A stretch of 64,000 nt of DNA, from NCBI RefSeq assembly GCF_000003855.2, contig NW_003101680.1, forward strand, positions 3,787,753 to 3,851,752, given 5' to 3'. Below, piece after piece: positions 47,573 through 58,756 of the stretch (positions are counted from its first letter, which is position 1; each line of letters opens with the position of its first letter). The notes beneath the pieces are model-generated. The model saw only the letters and a list, made by a program, of their open reading frames with translations, was not told the origin of the DNA and did not search any database. This DNA is from Blastomyces gilchristii SLH14081 (lineage: Eukaryota; Ascomycota; Eurotiomycetes; Onygenales; Ajellomycetaceae). The position numbers were made by a program, and so were the translations under genes.

Positions 47573-47881
47573 TGTAAGAAGTCTACACTGAATAGATCAG
47601 TATAATATTAATAGGTCTTATATAACAAAGATAAAAACATTAGAGAAGGAAAGAAAGAGAAAGTGTGAGAATCAGTGATTGAGATGAATATTTATACATG
47701 TATGTGATGGCATACACAGTGGAGCTTCAAGGTGAAAGAATATACACGTGTTTGTAGCGGCCGAGGATCAGTGATTAAGAATGGCCAAGAATCGGAGTGT
47801 ATATGTTCAAGAATGAAGTGGTTGAAATCTGTGAAGTGTAATGAAATAGTCTATATAATTGATCGGGCGCAGCCCGTCACA
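47573..47881 (-). repeat. 5' LTR of the full-length gypsy element (309 bp)
   Basis: Partner of 41812-42120, followed by AGAAT (47882-47886). Ends AGCCCGTCACA on the plus strand. Differences from its partner are almost all transitions, so LTR divergence here cannot date the insertion simply. Confidence 0.88.
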
Positions 47882-47905
47882 AGAATGATGCTTTCATACA
47901 CTCAC

Positions 47906-48846
47906 TATTATAGATGAGAAGAGAGGAGAAAAATATATTATAAGAGAAGAAAATCTTTTTAAAAAAATTCTATCACTACTGTTAACTTTATCTCTAAAAT
48001 ATATTACTTTTGTAGAGAATTTTATATATAGAATAGAATATAATAAGAGATCTGTAAGTTACTTATTAATTACACTTTTCACATTTTAAATTACTATATA
48101 AGAAATTTACTTATCATATATTTAATTTGAATAGAGATGAGAAAAGAAGATTTACACAGTTAGTAGAGAAACTTATCTATTTCTTTATACTATATACAGT
48201 ATATATACTATTAATCAGTTAATAACTATTACTATATAATAAAGATAACTTCTAATTCAGTAATCTTAAGAGCATCAGAACTATACTATTAAAAAGAAGA
48301 ATATTATTATATCTTCAGCTATATCAAGATCTTATTATAGTTTTATATAGCTTATTAGTTCTCTACAGATAATTTCATTTATTTTATAGACTATTTAAAC
48401 TAGTTTTCAATTACTCTATAATATTATTTAAATATATTATAGAAAGATCTGATTAATGAATATAAGAACTCTACTTCTGTATAAGAATAGCAGATTACTC
48501 TTTCAAAGTAATAAGATACTGCTGAGATATTACTTCAGCTATTCTTACTTATGAAATAAGAGAAGAGTATTCACTCATTATCTATATAAAATAGCTAGAT
48601 ACTGACTTCTTATTAAAGAAGTCAGTAATTTATTTTCTTCTACTGAAATATATATAAGAGTTACTGTATTTCTTATATAATCTTCTTAGTATACTAAGTA
48701 TTATATCTGTGATATTCTTGTAATAACTCTGTAGCTCACAAGCTTGTTATTTAAGCAAGATAGTCAAGCTCACTTATACAGCTTCTCAAACAACTGTCTC
48801 TACATAATACTGCTGACTAGTCACTGCTTCAGTTTTATCATGTTAT
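47906..48846 (+). repeat. LTR-like 0.94-kb repeat, right copy
   Basis: Direct repeat of 37750-38693, including the purine-rich start and TATATAAG about 200 bp from the end. It lies just right of the full-length gypsy insertion, so 41811 and 47887 were contiguous before that insertion. It is followed by about 35 bp of pyrimidine-rich sequence and then the copia element. Confidence 0.5.
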
Positions 48847-48885
48847 TATTCTCCCTTTCTTACTTTTTTTACAATGTGATGCATT

Positions 48886-48989
48886 TCTTGAAGAATAATG
48901 TTGTTGTGTTGTAATCTAACTACGCGAGTTACACTAAATAAATAGGTTGAGGTGGCATGTGACTAGAGTAGATGTAGTAATCATCAACA
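48886..48989 (-). repeat. 3' LTR of copia copy 2 (104 bp)
   Basis: Starts TCTTGAAGAATAATG and ends ATCATCAACA on the plus strand. It is placed by the flanking GCATT duplication, which puts the LTR edge at TC rather than the usual TG. The CACGTG seen in the other two LTRs has changed to CATGTG here. Confidence 0.8.
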
Positions 48990-51900
48990 CTCTCCCTTGC
49001 TACACTGTGACCTATAATAAGTTATCACCCGGGGCCTTTCTCATTCTCAAATCTTTCAAAAATGCAATAATAATTAATTACATGAATCAGACCCTGATTT
49101 TCTCAATAGAAAAGATGTTCATACAGCAATAACTGTAAAAATCAAGAAATACATGCAAAATTCATTGATTCACTGTATCATTATTATCATTCAATCATTT
49201 CTTTCTGATCTCTTTCAAATCAATTCTTTTGACAAAATCTTCAAACACAGGCTTTGTCAGTGACTTGATGAGCCTGTCAGCTATATTCACTGTAGAATCA
49301 ACATGTTTCATCATGATTTCCTCTTTTTCAATCAAATCATGAAGAATATGATATCTAATCTCAATATGATGCAATCTTCATGTTAAGAATTCTCTCTTTA
49401 CTAGATCAATTGCTCTCTTATTATCAACTTATAGATATAAGTATATTTTCACTTTTTCATCATTCATCAACTCAGCATTATATAATATATCATTCAATCA
49501 GATTATCTCACAAGCTGTCTCACTAGCTGCAATATATTCAGCTTCTGTGATTGATTTGATAATAGATGTCTGTCTCTGCAACTGCTATGAGATTGATGAC
49601 TTGTTAATCAATATAATATAGTCAGTAGTTAATTTGTATTGAGAATTCACTTCTGCTCAGTTCAAATCACAGTATGTCACTGAACTCAGGCCATCTTCTA
49701 TCTCCTTCTTGTATAATATGCCATGGTTTTTCATCTTCTTGACATAACATAGAACATGCTTCAATGCTGTTCAACATGCTTTGTATGAACACAAGTTAAA
49801 ATGTGAGAGATAGTTGACTGTGAATACCAGGTTTAACTGACTGCTTGAGATCAAATACTGCAATGATCTCAATTCTTGATAATATCTCATAGTTATAAAG
49901 TTATCATTCAATTCATTATTCTCATCAGGTGAAAATTCCAGTTATATACCTGTTATCATAGAGATCTCTGCAGGATTCATCTTATTCATACTGAAATCTT
50001 CAAGAATCTTCTCAATATAACAGCTCTGTGTAACTGCTAGATCATCATTTCTCTGGCATTTGATCTTCATTTTAAGATATGACTTAGTCTCTTTAACATT
50101 CTTTGTCTCAAATCTCTTTACAATCTTCTTCAATACTCAGTCTAATTTCTGTTCTTGAGATCCTGTCATCTGACAATCATTGACATGCAATGTCAGATAG
50201 ATCTTGTGAATAGAGTGATATAGAAATCTGCTATTATAAGATGATATCTTGAATCTCAATGTAATAAGATGTTTCATTACTAGGAAATACTATACTCTCA
50301 CAGCTTGCTTCATTTCATATAGACTCTGACAGAGTAGTTTTATCAAGCTCTCTCTGCTGTGCTTAACATCTGTGAGTAGTTACATATAGATCATCTCATT
50401 CTGTGATAGTATGTTATTCAAAAATACAGATACATAGTCAATCAATTTAATCTTTCATTCTTTGACAGTTGATATAGTGAATAGACTGTGTGATGTAGAC
50501 TCTGATATCACTGCAGCATACAATCTCATATAATAAATACTCTGCTGTTGCAAGAACTCTCTAATCACTCAGTAAGCTCTAAAGTGAATGATTTCTTTCT
50601 TATTATTGAATTTTCAATCATATACTTATTTATCTGTAAGAATATTCATTTCTGAGATCTTCTCAACAATAATATATGTCTTCTTCTATTCAAATATCTT
50701 AATCTCCTTTTTCATTGTCTTATGTTAATAGTCTCAGTCTGAGCTTCTTTTGACTTCTGTCAGTGTAGTTGATCAGTCTGTCAGAACACTTAGAACAGAA
50801 TCATTCTCATTAACAGAGTCTTCAGACTCTTCATTCATGATAAGCTGTGTCTCATCATCTAGAAGATAGATTGAATCAATTATACTCTCTAAGTTCTCAT
50901 TGACAATCATCTTCAAAACATCTGACTTTTTCTTCACTAGATATTATAGTAAGCAGTGCTGTCATCTCTCTCTGACATTCAGAATGTTCAATTCATTAGA
51001 CAATTCATTGAATTCTCTCACTGTATTTACAGGTGTATTTGCACTCATGTCAAGAGCTTCATCAAATATGACATCTCATGCAATCTCAAGATGACATGCA
51101 ACAGAATCTCATACATAATATTGATGTAATTCTTGATATTCAATCAGCTGTCATTCTCTGCTGTCAGTTCTATCTGCAAGCTTATTCAACACTTTCAAAT
51201 TCTTCTTGTAGACCTTGCACTCTCATCTTCATATTCAATGAACAGAAGGTTGCACCTCAGTTCACACTTTAAAAGATGTAAGTGATGTTTCTTTCTTACA
51301 TTCAAATATCTTTATTAATGTTAAGAATGTATTAATCATCATGATTATAGCTTGTATTACTTCATTTCAAAGTTCTCTTTCTAATTCACTATTAAATAGT
51401 AGGCTTCATATCTTTTCTGCAACTATTTGATTTGTGCATTTCACTGAGTCATTTGATTGTGATGTGTCAGATGTAGTCATTTCATATGCTATTTCTTTAC
51501 TCTGACAGTAGATCTTAAGTTCTTGACTTTTGAACTCTTCTTCATCATCTCAGTGTAGAGTTTCAACTCAATATTATGTAGTTATCTCAATACTTATGAT
51601 GAAATTCATTAATCTTGCAGTAGATTCTTTCTTTCTTATCATAAGAATTATTCATCTATAACAGATTGTATTATTTATTATACTCAATCAGTAGCTTGCA
51701 CTCTCTCTAGTGAGAGTGTCATTTCTGTTAAAAAGTGTTTTTTCACTCTCTGTCAGATCAATGAAGAATCTCATTACTGGCTTAACAGCTTATATTATAG
51801 ATATGAAGAGTGAACATGTTATTTTTACCTGTACACAGGTCTTACAGAATGACAAAGCTCTGTCACTCTTTATTCTTATTTCTAGTTATGAATCTGCTGT

Positions 51901-53954
51901 CATTTTTATGATATTTACAGAATTTAGATGTTCTAGCTTTTAATGTCATTACATCATCATAAGTTCTATAATCTTTGTATCATTTCTTTCAGATAGTGTT
52001 AATATTGTGTCATCTTTCACCTGTAATGTGTTTGCAGGTTCAAAATTATTATTAAGTATAGCAAATCAGATCAAGTCTCTGTATATAATCAGCCTTTTCA
52101 TCTCATAGATATCATTCTCATTTAATCCTCCTGTAAATGAGAATATGTGATTGAGAGATATAATCAACATAGCATGATTATTCTCATATATCAACTGCTT
52201 ATAGATATAACTCTGATATACAAGCTTACTCATACTCATGAGATTCACTTCTAACTTTGAGACATAGTGAACATTATTTAACAGCATATTCATTTCTTTC
52301 ACTGAAATCTTCATATCTTCTATAGCTGCAGCAGAGATTATTGTTCTGTCTATCATTTTCAATATCACTTTCATCTTCTGAGGTTTTGTTATAACAAGAT
52401 TTCTGTGAGATGTGATATAAGCACTCAATTCAGAGTCTAGAATTCAGGTATCTTTTTCTGTCTGATCACTCATATAGGCCTTTTCTTTGATGCAAAATAC
52501 TTACTCTATGATGTTGTGAATAGAAGCAGCATCTGTATTCTCTGCATTCTTGTCTTTATTCTTGTTTCTATTCATATTGAAGTTTGAAGAACATTTCTCA
52601 GAGTATTTCTTTCAACAGTCAGTCTGAATATGATCAATCTTTTGATAATGATAGCAGGTTCTCATATTATTATCTCTACATTCAGATTTAAATTCAGTGT
52701 TCTTGTTCTTGTCATTGTCTTTGTCCTTGTCTTTCTTATCCTTGTCTTAGGCGTTATTCACGGGATTTTTCATAAATTCAGTACTACTATTTTTCACAGT
52801 AGAAAGGTGTAGAAGTATGTCACAGTATAATCTCATAAAGTCTTCTTCTAAAGGTCTTAAATTGTTCTTATTAATCTGGTTCATTCTATTCTTTATGAAG
52901 AATGCTCAATCTCTATTAACTTCTGTCAGTAATCTATTAAAAAATATAACATCTTCAATCTTATATTTCAGATGAATATAATCAGTTCTGATAATAATTA
53001 ATCATTCAATGAAAGCTCTGTCAGATTCTTTGCTTTTAAAGATTATTTTAATAAGCTCTTTAAATAAATGAGTTCTATGTATAGCAGATCTCTCAGAAAA
53101 GTTATTCTCTATAATAGTTTATAGAGTATAAGCTGATAATTTGAACTTCTTAAGTATAGTGAAATAAGTCTTGATCTGCAGAGCAATTGTAGATCATATA
53201 TAATTATATAATCAAAGATTGTATTCTTTTCAGAAATATTGCATGTTTATAATAATATTCTTATTAAGATTATTATCTTCAAGAATATTATTAGTTTCAG
53301 ACTGTTCTGCAGTTAAAAGAATTTTCTCTCTTTATATAGAATAGTTAATGAATTCAGTGAGAACTATTGATCTTTTGATAAGTCTTACTTAGCTTCTGAA
53401 TTCTTCAAGAACTTTTATTATAACAGATATTTTCTCTTTTTATTGAAGATATTCTGTCAGATCTGCTCTTATCTCATTATCTACAGAGTCATCTCTACTA
53501 ATCTTCATTTGCTCAATCTCATGCTGAAGTCTTGTAATTTCAAGTCTTATATAAGTCTTCTTACTCACTGAGCTATTGTCATTTCAGTCACTTAAGTCTT
53601 CTGCATTATCTGATATCTCATTGATATTTTCAACTAAGTCTTTATATATATTGAACTTATCAGACTGTTCTTCTGCAATGATTTTATCTGACTCAAATAC
53701 CTCTGAAGCTGTCTTCTGATTTATTATTGATGTTAACAGTGATCTGTGATCTTGTATTTACTGCTCTGACATTTTCTCATTTCTTCATCTTGAAGATATA
53801 TATTCTCTTATTAAGTCAGATATTCTTCCAGATCTTAGATTAACCATGAGTTCAATTAATCAATAAAAAATATCTAGGCATGTGTAATAATATATGAAGA
53901 TGTAGTTAACATGTTATTACAGTTATTCATTACTTATGAAAGAGCTTCATAATC

Positions 53955-54055
53955 TCTTGAAGAATAATGTTATGTTGTAATCTAACTACGCGAGTTACAC
54001 TAAATGAATAGATTGAGGTGGCACGTGACTAGAGTAGATGTAGTAATTATTAACA
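53955..54055 (-). repeat. 5' LTR of copia copy 2 (101 bp)
   Basis: Pairs with 48886-48989. Contains the conserved CTAACTACGCGAGTTACACT core and CACGTG at 54022-54027, and is followed directly by GCATT. Confidence 0.8.
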
Positions 54056-54060
54056 GCATT

Positions 54061-55208
54061 TTCTGCAAGTCTCTTTTTAAGTAAGCAGTAGTATTATTAA
54101 TTAACAAGATCTGAAACATATTAATACTAATTAAATAAGATGATTTTTAACATCTGATAGATATATTAAATGAAGCAGTAGTTAAAATAATAATTATTAA
54201 CAAGAAATTCTGAATTGACAGTGTTTTTATACAAAACAGATCTCATAACCTGTGAAAGATGTAAAGCTTACTTAATTGAAAAAATTGCTAGCTTGTGAGA
54301 AGTTATATGATGAAAGGATTAGTAAGCCAGATCACGTGACCTGACGAAATTATAATCAGAAGTAATACTTTTAAATAATGTAATAACTGAAAAGTTTGAT
54401 TCTGATCTCAGACACAGTTACATAGTCAGTCTAGACTTGACAGCATGTAAAGCATGTACATAATAATGCATTGAATTGAGATTATTCAAATGTACTGAGA
54501 AAATGAAAATTCTCACACACTGAGCAGCAGCGCATGAAATAAGTATATTAATAAATATATAAATTGAAATGAATGTAGAGAAGAGTATAAAGAATGTAAA
54601 TACAGTAGAGAATATCTGTAGAGGAAAGAATAAAGATCAATATCAGAGCTGTACAGACTGCAGAGCTGGCTGTTCAGATGAATTCATTTTGATAAGATGT
54701 ACATGATATCATGTGAGGTCATGTTACAGGGCATTTTACTCGGAAAAGTTGGTTCTTCTATAATATATAGAGAGAAGAAGAAGAAGAAGAAGAAGAAGAA
54801 GAAGAATAAATGGTGTTTTGCTCCTAATTTTCAGGGGGAGCTTGGAAAATTCTGTTTTCACAAGCATTTTGTCCGCACTAGTGCATGGCTGTACATCCAC
54901 GCTTCGACGTCATCCGCAAAAGCCCAGACAGTTTTCACCAACTTCCCCATCACCAAACAGACCTCATGCACACTGCACCAAACGCCGCAACCAATGCCCT
55001 GAATCTTTCGGCTTCCCCAGTCCAACACCGACTCCTGGACTTAGACTTACACACGGCAACTAAGGGGTCCCATCTCCAATCCCCACGGCAAAAACGGGAG
55101 TTCGAAATCTGTTCGAAATCTAAAAAGGGAAAAAAAGAAAATCCTCGGGCTCCGGCCAACATCCATCTAGTTTAGCATATCCGCCTATACCAATTGACAT
55201 TTGTTACA
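54061..55208. other. Isochore border and upstream region of RCF1
   Basis: AT-rich, gene-free sequence to about 54690, then normal composition. A CACGTG motif lies at 54333-54338 and a (GAA)n microsatellite at about 54774-54806. The short open frames at 54697-55175 do not resemble known proteins. The last few hundred bases should contain the RCF1 promoter. Confidence 0.5.
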
Positions 55209-55871
55209 ATGCCCAATATAGATAACACTCCCCTGCCGTCGTCATTTGATGCGCATCCGTATGTACACCACCTGGATACGTTCCCGCCGCCACCCTCCTC
55301 CCTCTGCTGAAGTGCATCGTTGATCTATCTAACCCCCAATAATCTCGCAGAGAGTTCTTCCAAGAAACAAAATGGCAGAAAGTCACCCGCCGCCTTAAAG
55401 AAGAGCCTCTCATCCCAATAGGTAAAACAACTTCATACCCGTCCCCCGCGAAAAAAAAAGAAAGAAAGGAAAAAGGAAAAAATCCCAAAATTGAAAAAAA
55501 GAAGAAAGTCACCCTAACCAAGACATTAACAACACTCACCCCCAGGCTACGCCGCAACCAGCTATGCCCTCTGGCGCGCCTACAAGTCCATGAAAGCCCG
55601 CGACTCCGTCGAACTGAACCGCATGTTCCGCGCGCGTATCTACGGACACGCCTTTACGCTCTTCGCCATCGTCGCCGGCGGCATCTACTACGGGCAGGAG
55701 CGCAAGCAGCGCAAGGAGTTCGAGAAGGCATTGCAGGAGAAGCAGGATCAGGAGAAGCGGGATGCGTGGTTGAGGGAGCTGGAGGTACGGGATAAGGAGG
55801 ATAAGGATTGGAGGCAGAGGCATGCTGCAATGGAGATGGCGGCGAAGGAGGCGGAGAAAAAGATGGGTTAG
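55209..55871 (+). CDS. RCF1: Respiratory supercomplex factor 1 (HIG1 domain)
   Basis: Inner-membrane protein that helps join cytochrome bc1 complex and cytochrome c oxidase into supercomplexes. Exons 55209-55258, 55351-55421 and 55546-55871 join in frame to 148 residues. The order matches fungal RCF1: a short N-terminus ending LPSSFDAHP, then [20 protein letters not shown], and the HIG1 domain with two membrane helices (around [15 protein letters not shown] and [14 protein letters not shown]). A long charged coiled-coil tail follows ([19 protein letters not shown]). Only the last exon is a large open frame; the first two exons are recognised by their match and splice phases. It is the first gene after the transposon block and is intact. 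Confidence 0.95.
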
Positions 55872-56530
55872 TAGGAAGATATTATTGGGGCGATCTGGGC
55901 TGTGAAGATGGGATGGATGTTCAGGGTTTGTCTTGCCTGGTTGCCTTTTGGACTTTGGGCATGTGGGTTTAGGGTTGGAGAGACGCTGGAATCAACCAGT
56001 AAGCTTGACAGGTGGCTGGTTGTAGAGGGGAATAGACTGGGCTATGGAAGGCTGCTGGTATCGCTGGAAAGTATACCGTGGTGGGTGCCCTGGCTTGGCC
56101 CGATTTTATCACCATATTTTGTATTTTTTTACTACAACTCCCCACCTCCCTAACACTTCTATTTTGTTTTTGTCGGGCTTATCTAGGAGTGATCTAGATT
56201 TGTCTCGTTCTTGTTATTTTACTTTGTATATAGGGCTCTTGGATACGGTGCTTCAAATGGAAATACATCTCTTCTTTTTATTATGATTAGTACTATCAGT
56301 ATTACAGTATTTGTAACTACCATACATTTTCCTCTGACGATCGAGGTACGAAGACCCTAGTCAGTATTGCATGTATAACACACACATCGAGTCAAAATAG
56401 ATCAATGAGCCATGGTATTCCACCCTTGCTTCCATACTTGCGCATCTTCCCTTTTTCACTTTTACACAAGGCGTTCCTGATCCTAGCGGTGTAGGTTTGG
56501 CGAGTGCAGTTTTACATTCAAACATGATAA
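55872..56530. other. Convergent intergenic region, no gene seen
   Basis: 3' flanks of RCF1 (+) and the LYRM2-like gene (-). Two open frames (55902-56153, 56044-56286) have no recognisable features and are probably chance. Confidence 0.5.
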
Positions 56531-57267
56531 TCATGCCGCCAATTCATCGATATATCGCCGCATGGCATCAAACTCCGTTTTCCCCGTCTAGAAAATCAGC
56601 ATTCAGCCGTTCTATGCGTTCCGCTTTCGAATACAGGACAGTAACAATACGGGGTGTGTGTACGGCCTGGGAATATAAAGATAAACATACCGAGATTAGG
56701 TACCTAATATGAGTCTGGAAAGTATATCCCGGTGGTGGGGAATTTATATTAGTCCCAATATTTGGCATAACAACAAATAACGAAAAGAACCACGAAGGTG
56801 CAATCCCCATTCATACCAGATCTGTAACATCTTTACTTCGCTCGAATTCATGCCGAGCAAAAGAGCGCATTTCATCTCTTGCGCTGGATTTGGGAATCCC
56901 TATAATCCACAACAGCAAAGGGTGGGAATGATTAGGAGTTGCCGTGTCTTCGTAGAGGGGGAGAAGGGGGAACGGGTGGAGGGGAGGTCGGGCGTACTAT
57001 TTGTAGCTCGCACAATCTCACGCCAGAGCTCAGTGCTCGCTTTCGTTGAACGAACTATGTGTGTGGGTAAATTGAGGCTCAAGTTAGCGGAAGTTGGTAC
57101 TCTCTGGATATGTATTTGTGGATAACTAGATGATTCCCCGCGGAGAGGGCGGAATAAAGATAGATGATAGATATGAGAAAACCTACATGCTCGAGGCTGA
57201 TGGTTTGCTTTCTGGGTCTGCGCGGCGGCTGTCCAGCAGCCGAGAAAAGGCGAGCTGACCAGCGCAT
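56531..57267 (-). CDS. LYR-motif protein, LYRM2 type, apparent frameshift
   Basis: Small mitochondrial complex I LYR-family protein, related to LYRM2. Five short exons on the minus strand: 57267-57187 (MRWSARLFSAAGQPPRRPRK, then SLEH), 57054-56998 (FVQRKRAL, then LWREIVRATN), 56899-56817 (ARDEMRSFARHEFERSKDV, then TDL), 56714-56691 (THIRYLIS) and 56587-56531 (TGKTEFDAMRRYIDELAA). All splice phases agree for a protein of about 100 residues, except that exon 2 is 57 nt where 58 are needed: FVQRKRAL and the LYR-type motif LWREIVR are in different frames, one base short around 57026-57030. The N-terminus looks like a mitochondrial presequence. Whether the loss is real or a sequence error cannot be told here. 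The other frames in this interval are shadows. Confidence 0.75.
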
Positions 57268-57438
57268 GGATGAATATTGGAGGAATTGCGGATTCCGGTT
57301 TCTCCGCCATCCAACTTCGGTATATATTCTGAACTTCCAATGTTATTCACAGACGGATTTCCTGGTTGCTCATATGGAGAACAGTGAGAGCGGCAGAATC
57401 AAAAGGCGGTGTGGCAAGCACAGTGAGCGCAGATAAAT

Positions 57439-57454
57439 ACGCGATTTATCGCGT
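57439..57454. promoter_or_regulatory. 16-bp palindrome in a shared promoter
   Basis: ACGCGAT, two bases, ATCGCGT: a dyad with 7-bp arms in the 328 bp between the divergent LYRM2-like and NAT4 genes. ACGCG cores are bound by MBF-type cell-cycle factors in fungi; assignment to any factor here is a guess. Confidence 0.4.
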
Positions 57455-57595
57455 CGCAAAATTGTCATTTGTTTTTTGATTTCATCCACCCACAAGAAGG
57501 AAAGAATTGACTGAAGCCTACATTGACGAGGCTACTATGCTTACGGTATAGTTATTTGTTTTACCTATCAGTATCTATAAGAACAGGAAGCGGGA

Positions 57596-58696
57596 ATGCT
57601 CGGCTCGATCAGAGAGGAAGCTATGTCTTTCCTGCGGAGAGTGCGGGATGGTAGAATCGCGAAACCTACAACAGCATTTTCGACCAACGAGAAGCATGCG
57701 CTGGCCACGGAGGCTTTAGAAAGGAACGGGATGGAGAAGATCCTCAAAGAAAATAAGAATGGCGTATCGGATAGATGTAGTAAGGAAGTAGTGCTACCGC
57801 GGAGAAAACAAGCGTCATGTAAGCCACGATCAAATCTTCATCCTGCTACATACTTTCGTATCTGACCCGCCGGCCGGTTTAACCCAGATGAACCAAAACC
57901 TCCAGCAAAAAGGCTACAACTTGTCGAAAGCGTGAATGCCCTCCCACTTAAAGAATTTATGAATCACTGTATCCCGCCCCGAATCCGCGACTTCTCGATA
58001 TCCATCCCTTGCAAAACACCCACTATCACCGACCAAGAACGCTATGATACTTATTCAATTGAAATACACTCGTCAAGCTCGATACCCAAGGCAGACCTCG
58101 AGTCTTGCTTTTTGCTGGTGAAGCTTACCAGCTCCGAGATGTACAAACACTCGACTACAGGCTGGTCACCTTCGAAGAAGAAAAATGAGATGAAACTGCT
58201 GGATATGCGCTATATGCTTCTGGTCCGAACCACCACTCCTGGTAGTCCTCAGCCTCCTCCTACTACGGCGACATCGGAACGTCAAAAGGTTTTAGACAAG
58301 GAGGTACAAACTTCTCAAATGGGCGGGCGGAAGCTGGGGGGCTTCCTATCGTTCATGGTTACATACGAAGATGAAATTGAAGTACTATATTGCTACGAGA
58401 TTCACCTTGCGCCGGAGCTACAACACAGGGGGCTGGGGAAGATTTTACTTGGATATTATGAAGAGATAGGACGGAACATCGGGTTGCAGAAGACCATGTT
58501 GACGGTTTTCAAAGCCAATGGGCCTGCCATTCGCTTCTATGAACGGCTGGGATACGCGGAAGATGAGTTTTCTCCCAAACCGATGAGACTTAGGAACGGA
58601 CATATAAGGGAATACGACTATATGATATTATCTAAGGTCATTGACAACACACAGACAACAAAGCATGACACAAATAATATAGATGTTGTCTGGTGA
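57596..58696 (+). CDS. NAT4: Histone H4/H2A N-terminal acetyltransferase (NatD)
   Basis: GNAT enzyme that acetylates the N-terminal serine of histones H4 and H2A. Two exons, 57596-57818 and 57888-58696, join in frame for 343 residues. The C-terminal half is the diagnostic part: the acetyl-CoA loop QHRGLGK at 253-259, preceded by YCYEIHLAPE and followed by MLTVFKANGPAIRFYERLGY, the NAA40-type motif B region. An insert rich in Pro and Thr (TTTPGSPQPPPTTATSE) lies between strands, as is common in fungal copies. An extra small first exon, ATGCTTACG at about 57537, could add five residues through a non-standard donor. It is divergent from the LYRM2-like gene and convergent with GAB1 (60 bp apart). 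Confidence 0.88.
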
Positions 58697-58756
58697 GTGA
58701 AAATAAGGCCAGTGGATTTCTTCCCATGGTTGTTGGAGAGCTTGCCAGACACGATG

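Larger units (their letters stand above)
41812..47881 (-). mobile_element. Full-length Ty3/gypsy element, minus strand
   Basis: A complete 6.07-kb structure: two 309-bp LTRs (41812-42120, 47573-47881) and the 5-bp target duplication AGAAT (41807-41811 and 47882-47886). On the minus strand, gag with a knuckle remnant (CNQSEYIAFNC-like) lies near 46380-46300. Protease is near 46092-45865 (KVMIDSSLCYY, active DSG mutated). Reverse transcriptase is at about 45600-44700, with the catalytic motif reading YLDN near 44950. RNase H is at about 44600-44000, and integrase probably at 43900-42200. A SINE inserted at 43130-43504 adds 388 bp with its duplication. All frames are interrupted. Confidence 0.88.
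48886..54055 (-). mobile_element. Full-length Ty1/copia copy 2, minus strand
   Basis: A complete 5.17-kb copia element with LTRs at 48886-48989 and 53955-54055 and target duplication GCATT (48881-48885 and 54056-54060). On the minus strand the polyprotein starts near ATG 53847 (MVNLRSGRISDLIREY) with a coiled-coil gag region (ITRLQHEIEQMKISRDD). A CCHC remnant lies near 52675-52620, the GAG-pre-integrase region at 52428-52066, and integrase at about 51950-50600. Reverse transcriptase/RNase H follows to about 49200 (SYLKMKIKCQRNDD then CYIEKILEDFSMNKMNP near 50090-49960). The polyprotein is interrupted by many stops. It also contains the unoccupied target of SINE copy 1 at 50187-50200. Confidence 0.87.

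Noticed and set aside
1..54000. CRISPR-like arrays, prophage or bacterial operons
   Set aside because: The genes have spliceosomal introns and fungal families; the repeats seen are LTRs, LINE ends and microsatellites, not spaced direct repeats.
54697..55175. Three overlapping plus-strand frames before RCF1
   Set aside because: No domain, no splice-consistent extension, and they begin in a GAA microsatellite.
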